NCBI GenBank assembly: GCA_020629835.1
Contig: JAHDCO010000004.1
Span: 99,186 to 163,185 of the forward strand
DNA length: 64,000 nucleotides
Source: Granulosicoccaceae bacterium
Lineage (GTDB): Bacteria; Pseudomonadota; Gammaproteobacteria; Granulosicoccales; Granulosicoccaceae
Direction of reading: 5' to 3'
Shown: one piece after another, positions 17,501-24,639 of the stretch
How positions within the stretch are numbered: the stretch's first letter is position 1
Layout: every line of letters begins with the position of its first letter
Made by a program: the position numbers and the translations under genes
The notes under the pieces: model-generated
Seen by the model: only the letters and a program-made list of their open reading frames with translations
The model's database searches: none
Told to the model about the DNA's origin: nothing

Positions 17501-19303
17501 CCAGAAATGCTGCGCTTACTCGGTTATGACACCAGCGCTAACTTCATTGGGGTGAACATACGTAGCGTTGTAAAAGCCGACTCTGAAGGGGCGTCAGAGT
17601 TTCTCGATAATATTGATCAGCAGTTGTCTGTTCGTAATCGTCAGGTAGAGTTTGTTTGTGAAAACGGCGACAGCATACCTGTCGAGTACAACGCTGAGGC
17701 TATTCAATCTGATAAGGCGAATCCTGGATACGTTGTGTCTTTTGAAGATATCTCTCATCGCTTTGAATCGCAAAATGCGTTGGTTCAAGCCACCGCTCGT
17801 GCGGAGATGGCAAATAAAGCCAAGAGCGAATTTCTGGCAAATATGAGTCACGAAATCAGAACCCCGTTGACTGCGATCATGGGCCATATCGACTTGATGC
17901 GAACCAACTTAAATACCGAGGAAGAAATCGCTGGCGCGACAGCGATAAAACGTAACGCGATTCATTTACTCGACGTGGTCAACGACATACTTGACCTATC
18001 CAAAATCGAAAATAACACATTAGAAATTGTTCATGAGAAAGTCTCAGTTCCTGAGCTCATCGCTGATCTTTACCAAATGATGTTAGTGCGAGTGGAAGAA
18101 AAGAATCTGTATTTTGATGTGAAAATGGATACACCAATTCCAGAGTTTATCGAGACAGACCGACTCAGATTGCGTCAAGTACTCATAAATCTTACTGCCA
18201 ACGCAATCAAGTTCACCCCTTCGGGTGGTGTAACGATTCGCTTAAGGCATTGGGTTGATCAACTCACCATTTCGGTGGCGGATACGGGTATAGGCATCCA
18301 GAAATCCTCGTTAGAAAATTTGTTCCAGCCGTTCGTTCGTGGTGGCACGCAGATTGTGGCGGAAGGCACCGGCCTCGGGCTGAGTATTTGCCGACGACTG
18401 ATGGATCAAATGGAAGGAGAGATCTCGGTTACCAGTCAGCCTGGCAAAGGCAGTGTATTTTCAGTGACTTTGCCGGCTAAAAACGACCACGGGTCAAGGA
18501 TGATTAATTCCATTACGCTTGACACACATGAGGAATCAGAGCGTACTGACAAAGATGATAGCTTTGTATCGCTTAAAGGTAGCATTCTAATCGTTGAGGA
18601 CGTTCCGGATATCGTGAACGTCATACGTTCACTGATGGAACAATCCGGGGCCACGGTATCCGTTGCAAACGACGGTGAAGAGGCGGTGAAAAAAGTGTTG
18701 GAAAACCCGTCGCTGTATGATTTGTTATTGATGGATGTGCAGATGCCCAATAAAGATGGACTAACTGCCGTACGTGAATTGCGGGAACAGGGTTACGACA
18801 AACCGATTATAGCGCTCACCGCTCAAGCCATGATTGGTGACTACCAACGATGCATTGAAGCCGGTTACACCGACTATATTTCCAAGCCCATCGATTTAAA
18901 GGCACTTACCAGTAAGATTCAGTTGTTTCTTCAACCGGATACGGTTAACACTAAAAAACTATTGTTTGTGGAAGATCATTTTGCAAGTGCAGAGGTGATG
19001 AAACGCATTGCGGTGCGGTCCGGGCAGTTGTCGGAGTTTGCATTGAAGGGGCAGGATGCGTTGGAGATTGCCCATTACTTCAATCCGGATATCTGTGTTA
19101 TCGACATTAACCTCCCGGATATGACTGGACATGAGTTATTAAAAGCGTTTAAACAGATACCAGCGCTTTCGAATACCAAATTTGTCGCGCTAACCGGGCA
19201 GGAGCCAGAGAATGGCATGGAGCAATACATCAGGGCTGGCTTCGACGATGCTTTGCTCAAACCTGTGGACGCCGCATCATTGAGAAAGATATGGACAGAG
19301 TAA
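14543..19303 (+). CDS. CheB-CheR-coiled coil-PAS-histidine kinase-REC-REC hybrid
   Basis: A 1586-residue protein with no membrane segment. In order: CheB esterase (about 1-185; S10, H37, D129), CheR methyltransferase (about 200-480; SAM motif WVAGCASGEEVYS), a PAS-like region, a long Glu/Asn-rich coiled coil (about 650-720, repeated NEEL units), a PAS_10-like domain and two PAS domains (about 730-1085), HisKA with H1103 (SHEIRTPL), HATPase_c with a GTGLGLSI G-box, and two receivers (D1398 and D1521). CheB-CheR-PAS-kinase hybrids are known in environmental bacteria but rarely understood. Here the first receiver could relay phosphate to the flanking REC-Fis regulators. The ATG lacks a strong Shine-Dalgarno. 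Confidence 0.92.
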   Translation: MKRIVGIGASAGGLEALEDLFANMPEKSGYAFVIVQHLSPDFKSHMDELIRRVTNIPVHVATENMEVHKDNIYLIPAKKVMVISNNKLHLTDRPREDVLTHPIDQFFRALANDMGKDAVAIVLSGTGSDGSRGVQAIAAAHGLVISQDDTSARFDGMPLNAQATGCVHAVMAPGEMPEALTLYRQKSLTPRQLKAEISSDDTAVLATIFDAVKSKRGVDFSNYKPSTVGRRIERRMGLLHIDDIGEYARRVEADPQEAEDLYKDLLIGVTRFFRDSDAFKIVEDTILPDLIDRALSTNTIRIWVAGCASGEEVYSIAMMLHEQLPSSSEIEVKIFATDIHQGSLDTAARGIYPEDAVKELSDDRRERYFQKNKLGWQVSPALRDMVVFASHNVFSDAPFTQLDLVSCRNLLIYLNPQAQKKALSLFHFALKSGGYLFLGPSETPGEIDDEFTTVDGRRRIYRKRRDVRLPLDSRMPFHAGTTVPQMPRGSTRRATVTDTRPDMSLLAIYDRLLDEYMPASILVDESYRILHTFGGAQKYLEFKAGRLDVSVVEVIAPELKTTLSGALQHTIREQNEVHYTCQINGQEDGSDEPYTLHIIAKPIVDQRTHILNILVTLRREDRVMDAKASEPEATVVSVNEMDKARIASLEAELRYSRENLQATIEELETSNEELQAANEEMLASNEELNSTNEEIQSVNEELFTVNTEHQKKIHELSVATDDMDNLLNLTKVGVIFIDDDLCIRRFTPEIGKTFNLVTHDVGRPIDGFLHNFRKENIDDSIRSVIHTGSKIERTVFDERSRPFLMRMSPYNRTEGASGVVMFITDISSVLNTENDLALHRYMTEQARDGQALLDREGNFIYVNPAYATMTGYAVDELLEMKVSDVDLIHDKSLYRDVFERSAADDISMFPSRLRRKTGEIVETEITVNTIELQGTQHLFAAIRDVTRYKAARQSLANSESLVQTLVGSAAIGIFVVSDTGILTYCNPEMLRLLGYDTSANFIGVNIRSVVKADSEGASEFLDNIDQQLSVRNRQVEFVCENGDSIPVEYNAEAIQSDKANPGYVVSFEDISHRFESQNALVQATARAEMANKAKSEFLANMSHEIRTPLTAIMGHIDLMRTNLNTEEEIAGATAIKRNAIHLLDVVNDILDLSKIENNTLEIVHEKVSVPELIADLYQMMLVRVEEKNLYFDVKMDTPIPEFIETDRLRLRQVLINLTANAIKFTPSGGVTIRLRHWVDQLTISVADTGIGIQKSSLENLFQPFVRGGTQIVAEGTGLGLSICRRLMDQMEGEISVTSQPGKGSVFSVTLPAKNDHGSRMINSITLDTHEESERTDKDDSFVSLKGSILIVEDVPDIVNVIRSLMEQSGATVSVANDGEEAVKKVLENPSLYDLLLMDVQMPNKDGLTAVRELREQGYDKPIIALTAQAMIGDYQRCIEAGYTDYISKPIDLKALTSKIQLFLQPDTVNTKKLLFVEDHFASAEVMKRIAVRSGQLSEFALKGQDALEIAHYFNPDICVIDINLPDMTGHELLKAFKQIPALSNTKFVALTGQEPENGMEQYIRAGFDDALLKPVDAASLRKIWTE

Positions 19304-19400
19304 ACTGCACAAGTGCTACAGCTGAAAATTTAGTTACGGTTCTGTTTGCATGTTTGGCTGGCGATGAGGACTTTATGGCGCGACCGAGGAAAATGCCGCG

Positions 19401-19598
19401 ATGAACGATTCAACCGAAATCTCATTGCAGGATAGATTGGATCAGCTGATGCACGATATACGCACACCGCTTCAAGCAGCCAAACTTCGAACTGAACTTC
19501 TGTTGTTGGACTGCAGCGATGGAGAATTGGAAGAACAGCTAAACGGAATACTTGATTCCATCGACGACGCCGTGAGCCTTGTTCAAAAGCATGATTAA
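19401..19598 (+). CDS. Stand-alone HisKA-like (DHp) domain protein
   Basis: A 65-residue protein that is almost only a histidine-kinase dimerisation and phospho-acceptor domain: an H-box LMHDIRTPLQAAKL with H18, a second helix of matching length, and no ATPase domain. The H-box closely resembles that of the kinase at 24640-25824 (ISHELKTPLQAAQL). It follows the hybrid kinase gene by 97 bases and has a GAGGAAAA purine stretch upstream. It could be a phosphotransfer shuttle, a dominant partner that pairs with a kinase, or a remnant. A short open frame with such precise DHp likeness is unlikely to be chance. Confidence 0.72.
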   Translation: MNDSTEISLQDRLDQLMHDIRTPLQAAKLRTELLLLDCSDGELEEQLNGILDSIDDAVSLVQKHD

Positions 19599-19620
19599 AT
19601 CTGATTGATCTTAATAAGGA

Positions 19621-20964
19621 TCAATCGGGTAGTGCATTGAGCCGGTTGTACAGTGTTTTCAAGCTGATACCGAGGGTTTCTGCTGCCTTTGCTTTGTCGC
19701 CATGTACCGCGTCTAACGTCAGAAGCATGAGGTGGTTTTCTACCTCTCGGAACGTCTTACCTACCAGTGAGTTCAAAGACTTTCGTTGTTCGGCAACCGA
19801 ACTACTCAGTGCAAGGCGTTGCGCATCAATACAGACTGACGCTGTGGCACCAAAAAAACTTTGAGCCACAGCGTTCTCCAGTTCGGTTAGGTTGCCTGGC
19901 CACAGGTAATTTTCGATTAAGTCGTCATCGATGGTGTCCAGAGATTTCCTCATCCCATGTCGCTTGTTCAGCTGAGTTACCGACAACTCCGCCATGGCAG
20001 TAATATCCGATCTCCGTTCTCGCAGAGCAGGCACATCAATTCGGATTACGGCGAGCGTATGGAAGCTCTCAGAATCCAAAGTGCCATCATCAATCGCCAC
20101 TTGCCAATGCACCGGTATTGACAGAATCAACTGTGCGTTAGGCTCACCCTTGGAATGCGTGTTGGCTGCCTGTTCGTTTAGCACCTCAGCAAATACAGAC
20201 TGCGCCACCTGCCCTAGTTTTGTAATGTCATCAATGAAAACGGTGCCGCCTGCGCCGGCTTCCAGCAGTTGCGCGATGTCTGTTCTGAGCTGCGCTACGT
20301 CGGCGGAACTTGCAGAAGTCTCAGCTTTCGCAAACAGTGAGGCGTGCGCATACAAGAATTGCCCGGTGCGCTTTGACAGTCTGTGTATTGCGACGGCTAG
20401 CCCTGCTTTGTCAGTCCCTGGTTCACCGTAGATCAAGCAACTATTCGTTGTCATGGCGATCCTGGCGGCCTTGGCTCTGAGCTCCTGAGCAGCCTGTGAA
20501 TGCCCTTCCAGTACGAGGGTGGTTTCGCGCGATGGGACGACGCTGTAGCCAGGGGTCGCATTACTTGGTTCTGACGAGGCTGAAGCATCCATTGCGGCAT
20601 TGATAAAAGGTTTTGATAGGCTGCGCTTGAGTTGGTCCAAAGATACCGGCTTACTGAGAAAGTCGACCGCGTTTGCGCGGAAGCTATCGACCGCAGCGCT
20701 TTGGCTTTGGTTGCCTGTTATAACGATAAATCTCGGGGGTCGGTTGGCGCCTGTGGCGTACTGGGTGAGTATGTCCAGACCGTCACCATCAGGCAGGCCC
20801 AGATCCAGCAGCACCAGTTCAAAACTCGACTCTCCGAGGCTGTCCTTTGCCGCCTGGAATGTACTGACGCGTGTTGGTACGAACCCCATTGAAGCCATCA
20901 CGCGGCAGTAGGCCTCAGCGGAAGCTGCGTCGTCCTCTACAACTAGGGCTTGTCGTTCCGTCAC
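19621..20964 (-). CDS. Response regulator, REC - degenerate AAA - Fis HTH (NtrC-like), paralogue 3
   Basis: A 447-residue paralogue of the two regulators at 10829 and 12268. The receiver has D11-D12, phospho-acceptor D54 and K105. Walker A is GEPGTDKAG (K186), the GAFTGA loop is replaced by an unrelated Ala/Ser-rich stretch, Walker B is VFIDD (D235-D236), VPALRERRSD is kept, and sensor II is WPGNLTEL (Arg to Thr). The Fis helix-turn-helix ends in LGISLKTLYNRL. It is convergent with the signalling operon, 22 bases after the small DHp gene. Confidence 0.88.
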   Translation of the reverse strand: MTERQALVVEDDAASAEAYCRVMASMGFVPTRVSTFQAAKDSLGESSFELVLLDLGLPDGDGLDILTQYATGANRPPRFIVITGNQSQSAAVDSFRANAVDFLSKPVSLDQLKRSLSKPFINAAMDASASSEPSNATPGYSVVPSRETTLVLEGHSQAAQELRAKAARIAMTTNSCLIYGEPGTDKAGLAVAIHRLSKRTGQFLYAHASLFAKAETSASSADVAQLRTDIAQLLEAGAGGTVFIDDITKLGQVAQSVFAEVLNEQAANTHSKGEPNAQLILSIPVHWQVAIDDGTLDSESFHTLAVIRIDVPALRERRSDITAMAELSVTQLNKRHGMRKSLDTIDDDLIENYLWPGNLTELENAVAQSFFGATASVCIDAQRLALSSSVAEQRKSLNSLVGKTFREVENHLMLLTLDAVHGDKAKAAETLGISLKTLYNRLNALPD

Positions 20965-21115
20965 GTTTTAAGCTTCTGACTAATTTTGCGGTGCCGGTCT
21001 GGCGTAGTCGAGAGTATTACACAAACAATTCTTGGTTTGTAGCTAGCACAATCCTGGAGTTTGGTAGGTTGGCAGCTCTGATTTTTGTGGCGTCAGCGTT
21101 GCAGGATTTTAAGGC

Positions 21116-21976
21116 TCATCGTTCCTGGTCTTGTGTGTCCAAAAATGCCAGGATTGCACTTCGAGTGTCATTTAGGAATGACAACGGTGTAGCAACCCCC
21201 GCCATGATGTCAGTATGTCCGACATCCTTTAACAGCTCTAGAGTTGCAGGTACGTTGTTAGCGACCAGTGCCCTGTAGTATCGTCTTGAGTGCAGTACAT
21301 CCACCCTATCGTCGCCGGTGCCGTGTATGAGCAGTGTTCTGGGGTGCGACAGCGTGATATTTCGAATGGGCTTAACGGAATCTGGATTTTCCACGTTTGG
21401 AAACACGTCGGCCACTTCTTCCAATTCGATTGGCAAGTCGTACGGCCCAGAGATGCCTATTAAAGCCTTCACTGTACTGTCGTCCCGATAGTAGCGTGCT
21501 TTACTGGTTAACATTGCGGCAGCGTGCGCCCCTGACGAGTGCCCGATAAGGATGAATTCATTGGTGTTGGAGGTAATGCCTAAATTTTCGGTCTTTAGAA
21601 ATTCTATGGCTAGCGCCACGTCGTCGATGATGGCCGGGTACTGAACCATGGGATACAGGCGGTAGTCTGGAATCACCACGGTGTAACCTTCTTCGGTCAG
21701 GGATTGTGCAACGAATTCATAGTCGTCTTTAGAGCCCATACGCCAGGCTCCGCCATAAATAAATATCACCGTTTCGCCATTAGCGCCCTCAGTCGGTTCG
21801 TATATGTCGAGTTTTAATCGATCCAGAGGACCGAACGAGATGTCTTTACGCAACGAGTACGTGCTGTCGGTAGCCACCGCGTTAAGCACATCGACAGGTT
21901 TTATCACTTGGCAAGCGACTAAAACGGTGGTCACTACACCTAAGGAAACTAGAACGTTTACAAATTTTGATGGCAT
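21116..21976 (-). CDS. Alpha/beta hydrolase lipoprotein (esterase/lipase family)
   Basis: A 286-residue secreted hydrolase from ATG 21976; the frame extends 18 codons further, but this start places a lipoprotein signal correctly, with the lipobox LVAC at about residue 20. The hydrolase fold shows the oxyanion segment IYGGAWRMG (HGG-like), the nucleophile elbow GHSSGAHAA (Ser), a late Asp in GTGDDRVD and His in DVGHTD. It is of the BD-FAE/acetyl-esterase kind, acting on esters in the periplasm or at the outer membrane. No partner gene is evident. Confidence 0.85.
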   Translation of the reverse strand: MPSKFVNVLVSLGVVTTVLVACQVIKPVDVLNAVATDSTYSLRKDISFGPLDRLKLDIYEPTEGANGETVIFIYGGAWRMGSKDDYEFVAQSLTEEGYTVVIPDYRLYPMVQYPAIIDDVALAIEFLKTENLGITSNTNEFILIGHSSGAHAAAMLTSKARYYRDDSTVKALIGISGPYDLPIELEEVADVFPNVENPDSVKPIRNITLSHPRTLLIHGTGDDRVDVLHSRRYYRALVANNVPATLELLKDVGHTDIMAGVATPLSFLNDTRSAILAFLDTQDQER

Positions 21977-22079
21977 ATGTTGGCGCGTTTTGATTGCGGT
22001 TATTCGTCGTGATCGTGAAGCCGCAATCATTTGTTAACTGGGAATTAAACACGAACAACGAGTGGCTAAGCCGTTAAAA

Positions 22080-22114
22080 GCTGCCCGTAGTCGGGAGGAT
22101 GAACCACGGGCAGC
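22080..22114 (-). terminator. Rho-independent terminator of the BON protein gene
   Basis: On the minus strand, arms GCTGCCCGT and ACGGGCAGC are separated by 17 bases and followed by TTTT. It lies 22 bases after the stop of the BON gene at 22136. Confidence 0.65.
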
Positions 22115-22135
22115 GTTGTTGCTTACTTAAAGCGT

Positions 22136-22411
22136 TTATACGCCTTGCAAAGTACTGGTTACTTTTGTTACCCCTTCCATGCCATTCACCGTGTTCTCGA
22201 TACGTATTATTGCGCCTGATTCCACGTCCCCTGATAGGAAAACGTGACCATCCTCCTGAACATCAACTTTTACCAGTTCCGGGCCGTACCCCATTTCTTT
22301 CAGCGCGGTATCGATTTTTTCTTTTAAACCCATGGTTCCTGCGATAGCACCGGCAACGAGTGTTGCGGAAAGTGCTAATGAAGTTAATGCGACTTTTAAT
22401 ACCTTAATCAT
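22136..22411 (-). CDS. Periplasmic BON-domain protein
   Basis: A 91-residue protein with a Sec signal (hydrophobic core at about 5-24, ending in Ala-Gly-Ala) followed by one BON domain (about 30-90) with the pattern VQEDGHVFLSGDVESG and a late GVTKV. BON proteins such as OsmY act in the periplasm during osmotic or stationary stress. A second single-BON lipoprotein lies at 24181-24492 and a BON domain is fused to the MscS channel at 33820. Confidence 0.8.
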   Translation of the reverse strand: MIKVLKVALTSLALSATLVAGAIAGTMGLKEKIDTALKEMGYGPELVKVDVQEDGHVFLSGDVESGAIIRIENTVNGMEGVTKVTSTLQGV

Positions 22412-23035
22412 TTAGAAGTACCTTATCTAATCTTATCCAGTGGGACATCCACAACCTGCAGAGTACGTGGCACAAGCAGCAGAATGTTGGCCATTGCAAA
22501 ACCTTCGATTTACCTGTCTTATTTACAAATTACCGTGTGTATTGAATAAGGTTTATGTGGGTTTCTTCATGATTTAGGTGGCATAGCACATAGCTAAACC
22601 CTGGAAAAAATGGTGTACCTCTATTCCTGAATTGAAACTGGTTCAATTACGGGATGAATATAAATATCGATTGGCTAAGTTCGGTCTTGATGTGGACTTA
22701 ACTGATGTTGGATATCGCTAAAACCCGATGTTTTTAAGGTGTTTTAGCGTAAAAAGTACAAAGCCAGTGGTCGTATCAATTGCCCTACTTATACTTGCTC
22801 GCGACGTACAGGTATCTGTTTAAATTTTCGAAAAATTCGAACAATGCCAAGTAGTTGTTGATGCTTAAAAACGATTTCATATCGAAGAGCTATCAAAGTG
22901 GCGGTGCATATAGAGGTCAGTGGTAACCTAGATAACTTTTGTTTTTTTATTTTGGAGTTATGAAAGATTATCGCACGAAAATTTATACAGACTCACGCTA
23001 CAACAGACACAAATTAATCAATAAAGGAGTCATAA
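22412..23035. other. AT-rich intergenic region, no clear gene
   Basis: About 620 AT-rich bases between the BON gene (minus) and the CsbD gene (plus). It should hold both promoters. A 44-codon frame without a convincing start (22587-22721) has charged, protein-like composition, and its stop overlaps an inverted repeat CGCTAAAAC/GTTTTAGCG (arms 22716-22724 and 22741-22749). No RNA gene or known operator is recognised. Confidence 0.4.
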
Positions 23036-23236
23036 ATGAATTGGGATCAAGTAAAAGGAAAGTGGGATGAAATGCAAGGCAAAGCCAAAGAACAGTGGGG
23101 CGACCTAACTGACGATGACGTAGCTGAAGCCGCAGGCCAGCGCGAACAGCTCACTGCCAAAATCCAACAGCGGTATGGCAAGACCAAAGAAGAAGCTGAG
23201 CGTGAAGTGGACGAGTGGGTTGCGCAATTCAATTAA
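23036..23236 (+). CDS. CsbD family stress protein
   Basis: A 66-residue hydrophilic helical protein with the CsbD signature: an N-terminal WDQVKGKWDEMQGKAKEQWG and a central GQREQL followed by YGKTKEEAE. CsbD-like proteins (YjbJ in E. coli) are abundant in stationary phase and under osmotic stress; the molecular role is unknown. A strong AAAGGAGT ribosome site lies 7 bases before the ATG and a clear terminator follows, suggesting a highly expressed single gene. Confidence 0.92.
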   Translation: MNWDQVKGKWDEMQGKAKEQWGDLTDDDVAEAAGQREQLTAKIQQRYGKTKEEAEREVDEWVAQFN

Positions 23237-23255
23237 CGCTTTGGGAGAGAGCGGT

Positions 23256-23280
23256 AGGCACCGTTGAGCGGTGCCTTTTT
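23256..23280 (+). terminator. Rho-independent terminator of the CsbD gene
   Basis: A perfect 8-bp stem AGGCACCG-TTGAG-CGGTGCCT is followed directly by TTTT, 20 bases after the CsbD stop. Confidence 0.88.
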
Positions 23281-23335
23281 CTCTCTCTCTTATTCTCTGC
23301 TTCTTTTGACTATTCATGACAGGCTGGTTCAGACA

Positions 23336-23698
23336 ATGACGACGTTTTATTTATCCACCCCGCACCCTGTGCCCCCGGTGAATCCGACCCCATTACCAGG
23401 TGGTCCCGATAGGCCTGATAATCCGGATAGTCCCAACCCGGAAGCGCCCAAACCTCCGACCCCGCCCACTCCACCGATCACAACGCCGCCATCACCAGCG
23501 CCATCGGGACCTGAGAATCCGAAGCTTCCACCTGAATTGCCACCTGAACCCATCCAACCGGAGCAACCGACTGGGCCTGAAGTGCATGCGTTCGGTGGTG
23601 GCTATCCGACAAAGCCACCGGTGTGCGAAACGTCGCAGCGATCCGCGTGCTTGGCTCATCTTTTTCTTTGCACGACTCCGCTGTCAGCCTCAGGCTGA
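23336..23698 (+). CDS. Proline-rich small protein
   Basis: A 120-residue frame from ATG 23336. The first 85 residues are dominated by Pro with Asn, Glu and Thr in NPxxP, PPTPP and PPELPPEP patterns, an extended polyproline-like stretch. The last 25 residues change to a Cys/Leu/Ser-rich composition. Such short proline-rich proteins occur beside stress genes in other proteobacteria, but I know no function. No good Shine-Dalgarno is seen, the start is uncertain, and a longer frame begins at 23264 within the terminator. It could be a real small protein or a low-complexity non-coding frame. Confidence 0.42.
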   Translation: MTTFYLSTPHPVPPVNPTPLPGGPDRPDNPDSPNPEAPKPPTPPTPPITTPPSPAPSGPENPKLPPELPPEPIQPEQPTGPEVHAFGGGYPTKPPVCETSQRSACLAHLFLCTTPLSASG

Positions 23699-23719
23699 CC
23701 CGAAAAAGTTGCCCATACT

Positions 23720-24079
23720 ATGTCCCTTACGATCATGATCGTGGAAGACTATCAACCGTTATTGCAGGCCATGGTTCAAGCTCTTGAACCATTGGCAGAG
23801 TCGATCGTGCAAATCGACAACCCGGTCAATGCGTTGGAGTCAATTGAGAAAAATACTCCGGATATGTTAATCACCGACTGGGACCTCCAGAGTCATCTCA
23901 ACGGTGGCGATATGGCGAGGTTTGCACTGCAAACCTGTGCTGATATAAAGGTCGTCATCATATCCGGCAAAGAGCTGTCGAAAATTATGGCTGCAACGGA
24001 CGATGTTGATGTATTCAGGTACGTGGCCAAGCCGTTTGCATTAAAAGAACTGCGCCAGCTTGTGAAAGAATGCCAGTAA
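23720..24079 (+). CDS. Single-domain response regulator receiver
   Basis: A 119-residue protein made only of a receiver domain, with acidic pocket E9-D10, phospho-acceptor D53 (ITDWDL), Ser in the IISGK segment and Lys in YVAKPF. There is no output domain, so it should act as a phosphate shuttle or by binding another protein, like CheY or Spo0F. It sits between the stress genes and a BON lipoprotein, about 560 bases from the divergently placed kinase gene 24640-25824, a possible partner along with the hybrid kinase. Confidence 0.86.
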   Translation: MSLTIMIVEDYQPLLQAMVQALEPLAESIVQIDNPVNALESIEKNTPDMLITDWDLQSHLNGGDMARFALQTCADIKVVIISGKELSKIMAATDDVDVFRYVAKPFALKELRQLVKECQ

Positions 24080-24117
24080 TCAGGCGTGTACAGAATCTGT
24101 GTTTTCCTTATATCACC

Positions 24118-24151
24118 ACAAGTTGTGAACCTTCCCTGGTTCACGACTTGT
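24118..24151. terminator. Long hairpin between convergent genes
   Basis: Arms ACAAGTTGTGAACC and GGTTCACGACTTGT form a 14-bp stem with one G-T pair and a 6-base loop, between the receiver gene and the convergent BON lipoprotein gene. No T-run follows on either strand, so the terminator call is tentative. Confidence 0.4.
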
Positions 24152-24180
24152 GCCGAATGGTTCACTGCGACTCGTATGAT

Positions 24181-24492
24181 CTACGACTTGACCACCAATG
24201 CGTTTTTTACCTTAGCAACGCCATTGACATCAGCCGCGATTCGTTCTGCGGCGATGCGCTCCGCTTCGCTATCAACGAAACCGCTTAGGATAACCAAATC
24301 CTTATAGGTCTCTACATCAATTTGTAATGCGCTGGTTTCATCAGCCAGAGCCAATTCGGTTTTCACTTTGGCGGTAATTGCCGCACTGTCGATGTATTCA
24401 CCTGTGCTTAAATTGTTTCCGCTTCCCGCACATGCAGTCAGTGAGACTGCAAAAACTAAAGCCATAAAAATTTTTGCGCTTGTAAGTTTCAT
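24181..24492 (-). CDS. BON-domain lipoprotein
   Basis: A 103-residue protein from ATG 24492, which has AGAGGA upstream; the longer frame to 24549 is rejected. A lipoprotein signal ends in the lipobox LTAC (about residue 21). One BON domain follows (about 35-100) with ITAKVKTELAL, DLVILSGFVDSEAE and a late GVAKVKNAL. The likely place is the inner leaflet of the outer membrane, with a role in envelope stress. It faces the single-domain receiver gene. Confidence 0.85.
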   Translation of the reverse strand: MKLTSAKIFMALVFAVSLTACAGSGNNLSTGEYIDSAAITAKVKTELALADETSALQIDVETYKDLVILSGFVDSEAERIAAERIAADVNGVAKVKNALVVKS

Positions 24493-24639
24493 TGGATCCT
24501 CTTCTGTTAAATCGAAATAATGTACAAGTGATGCACTTACACTGCACATGCTAGAAGAGCCGGTCTGGATTCGGTAGCGACTTATAAAAAGTACTGGTGA
24601 ATTGGAAATCGTTACATTACTAGAAATGTCTGGGAACGA

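Noticed and set aside
23347..23553. Glycine-rich minus-strand frame
   Set aside because: It is the complement of the proline-rich stretch and has no ribosome site.
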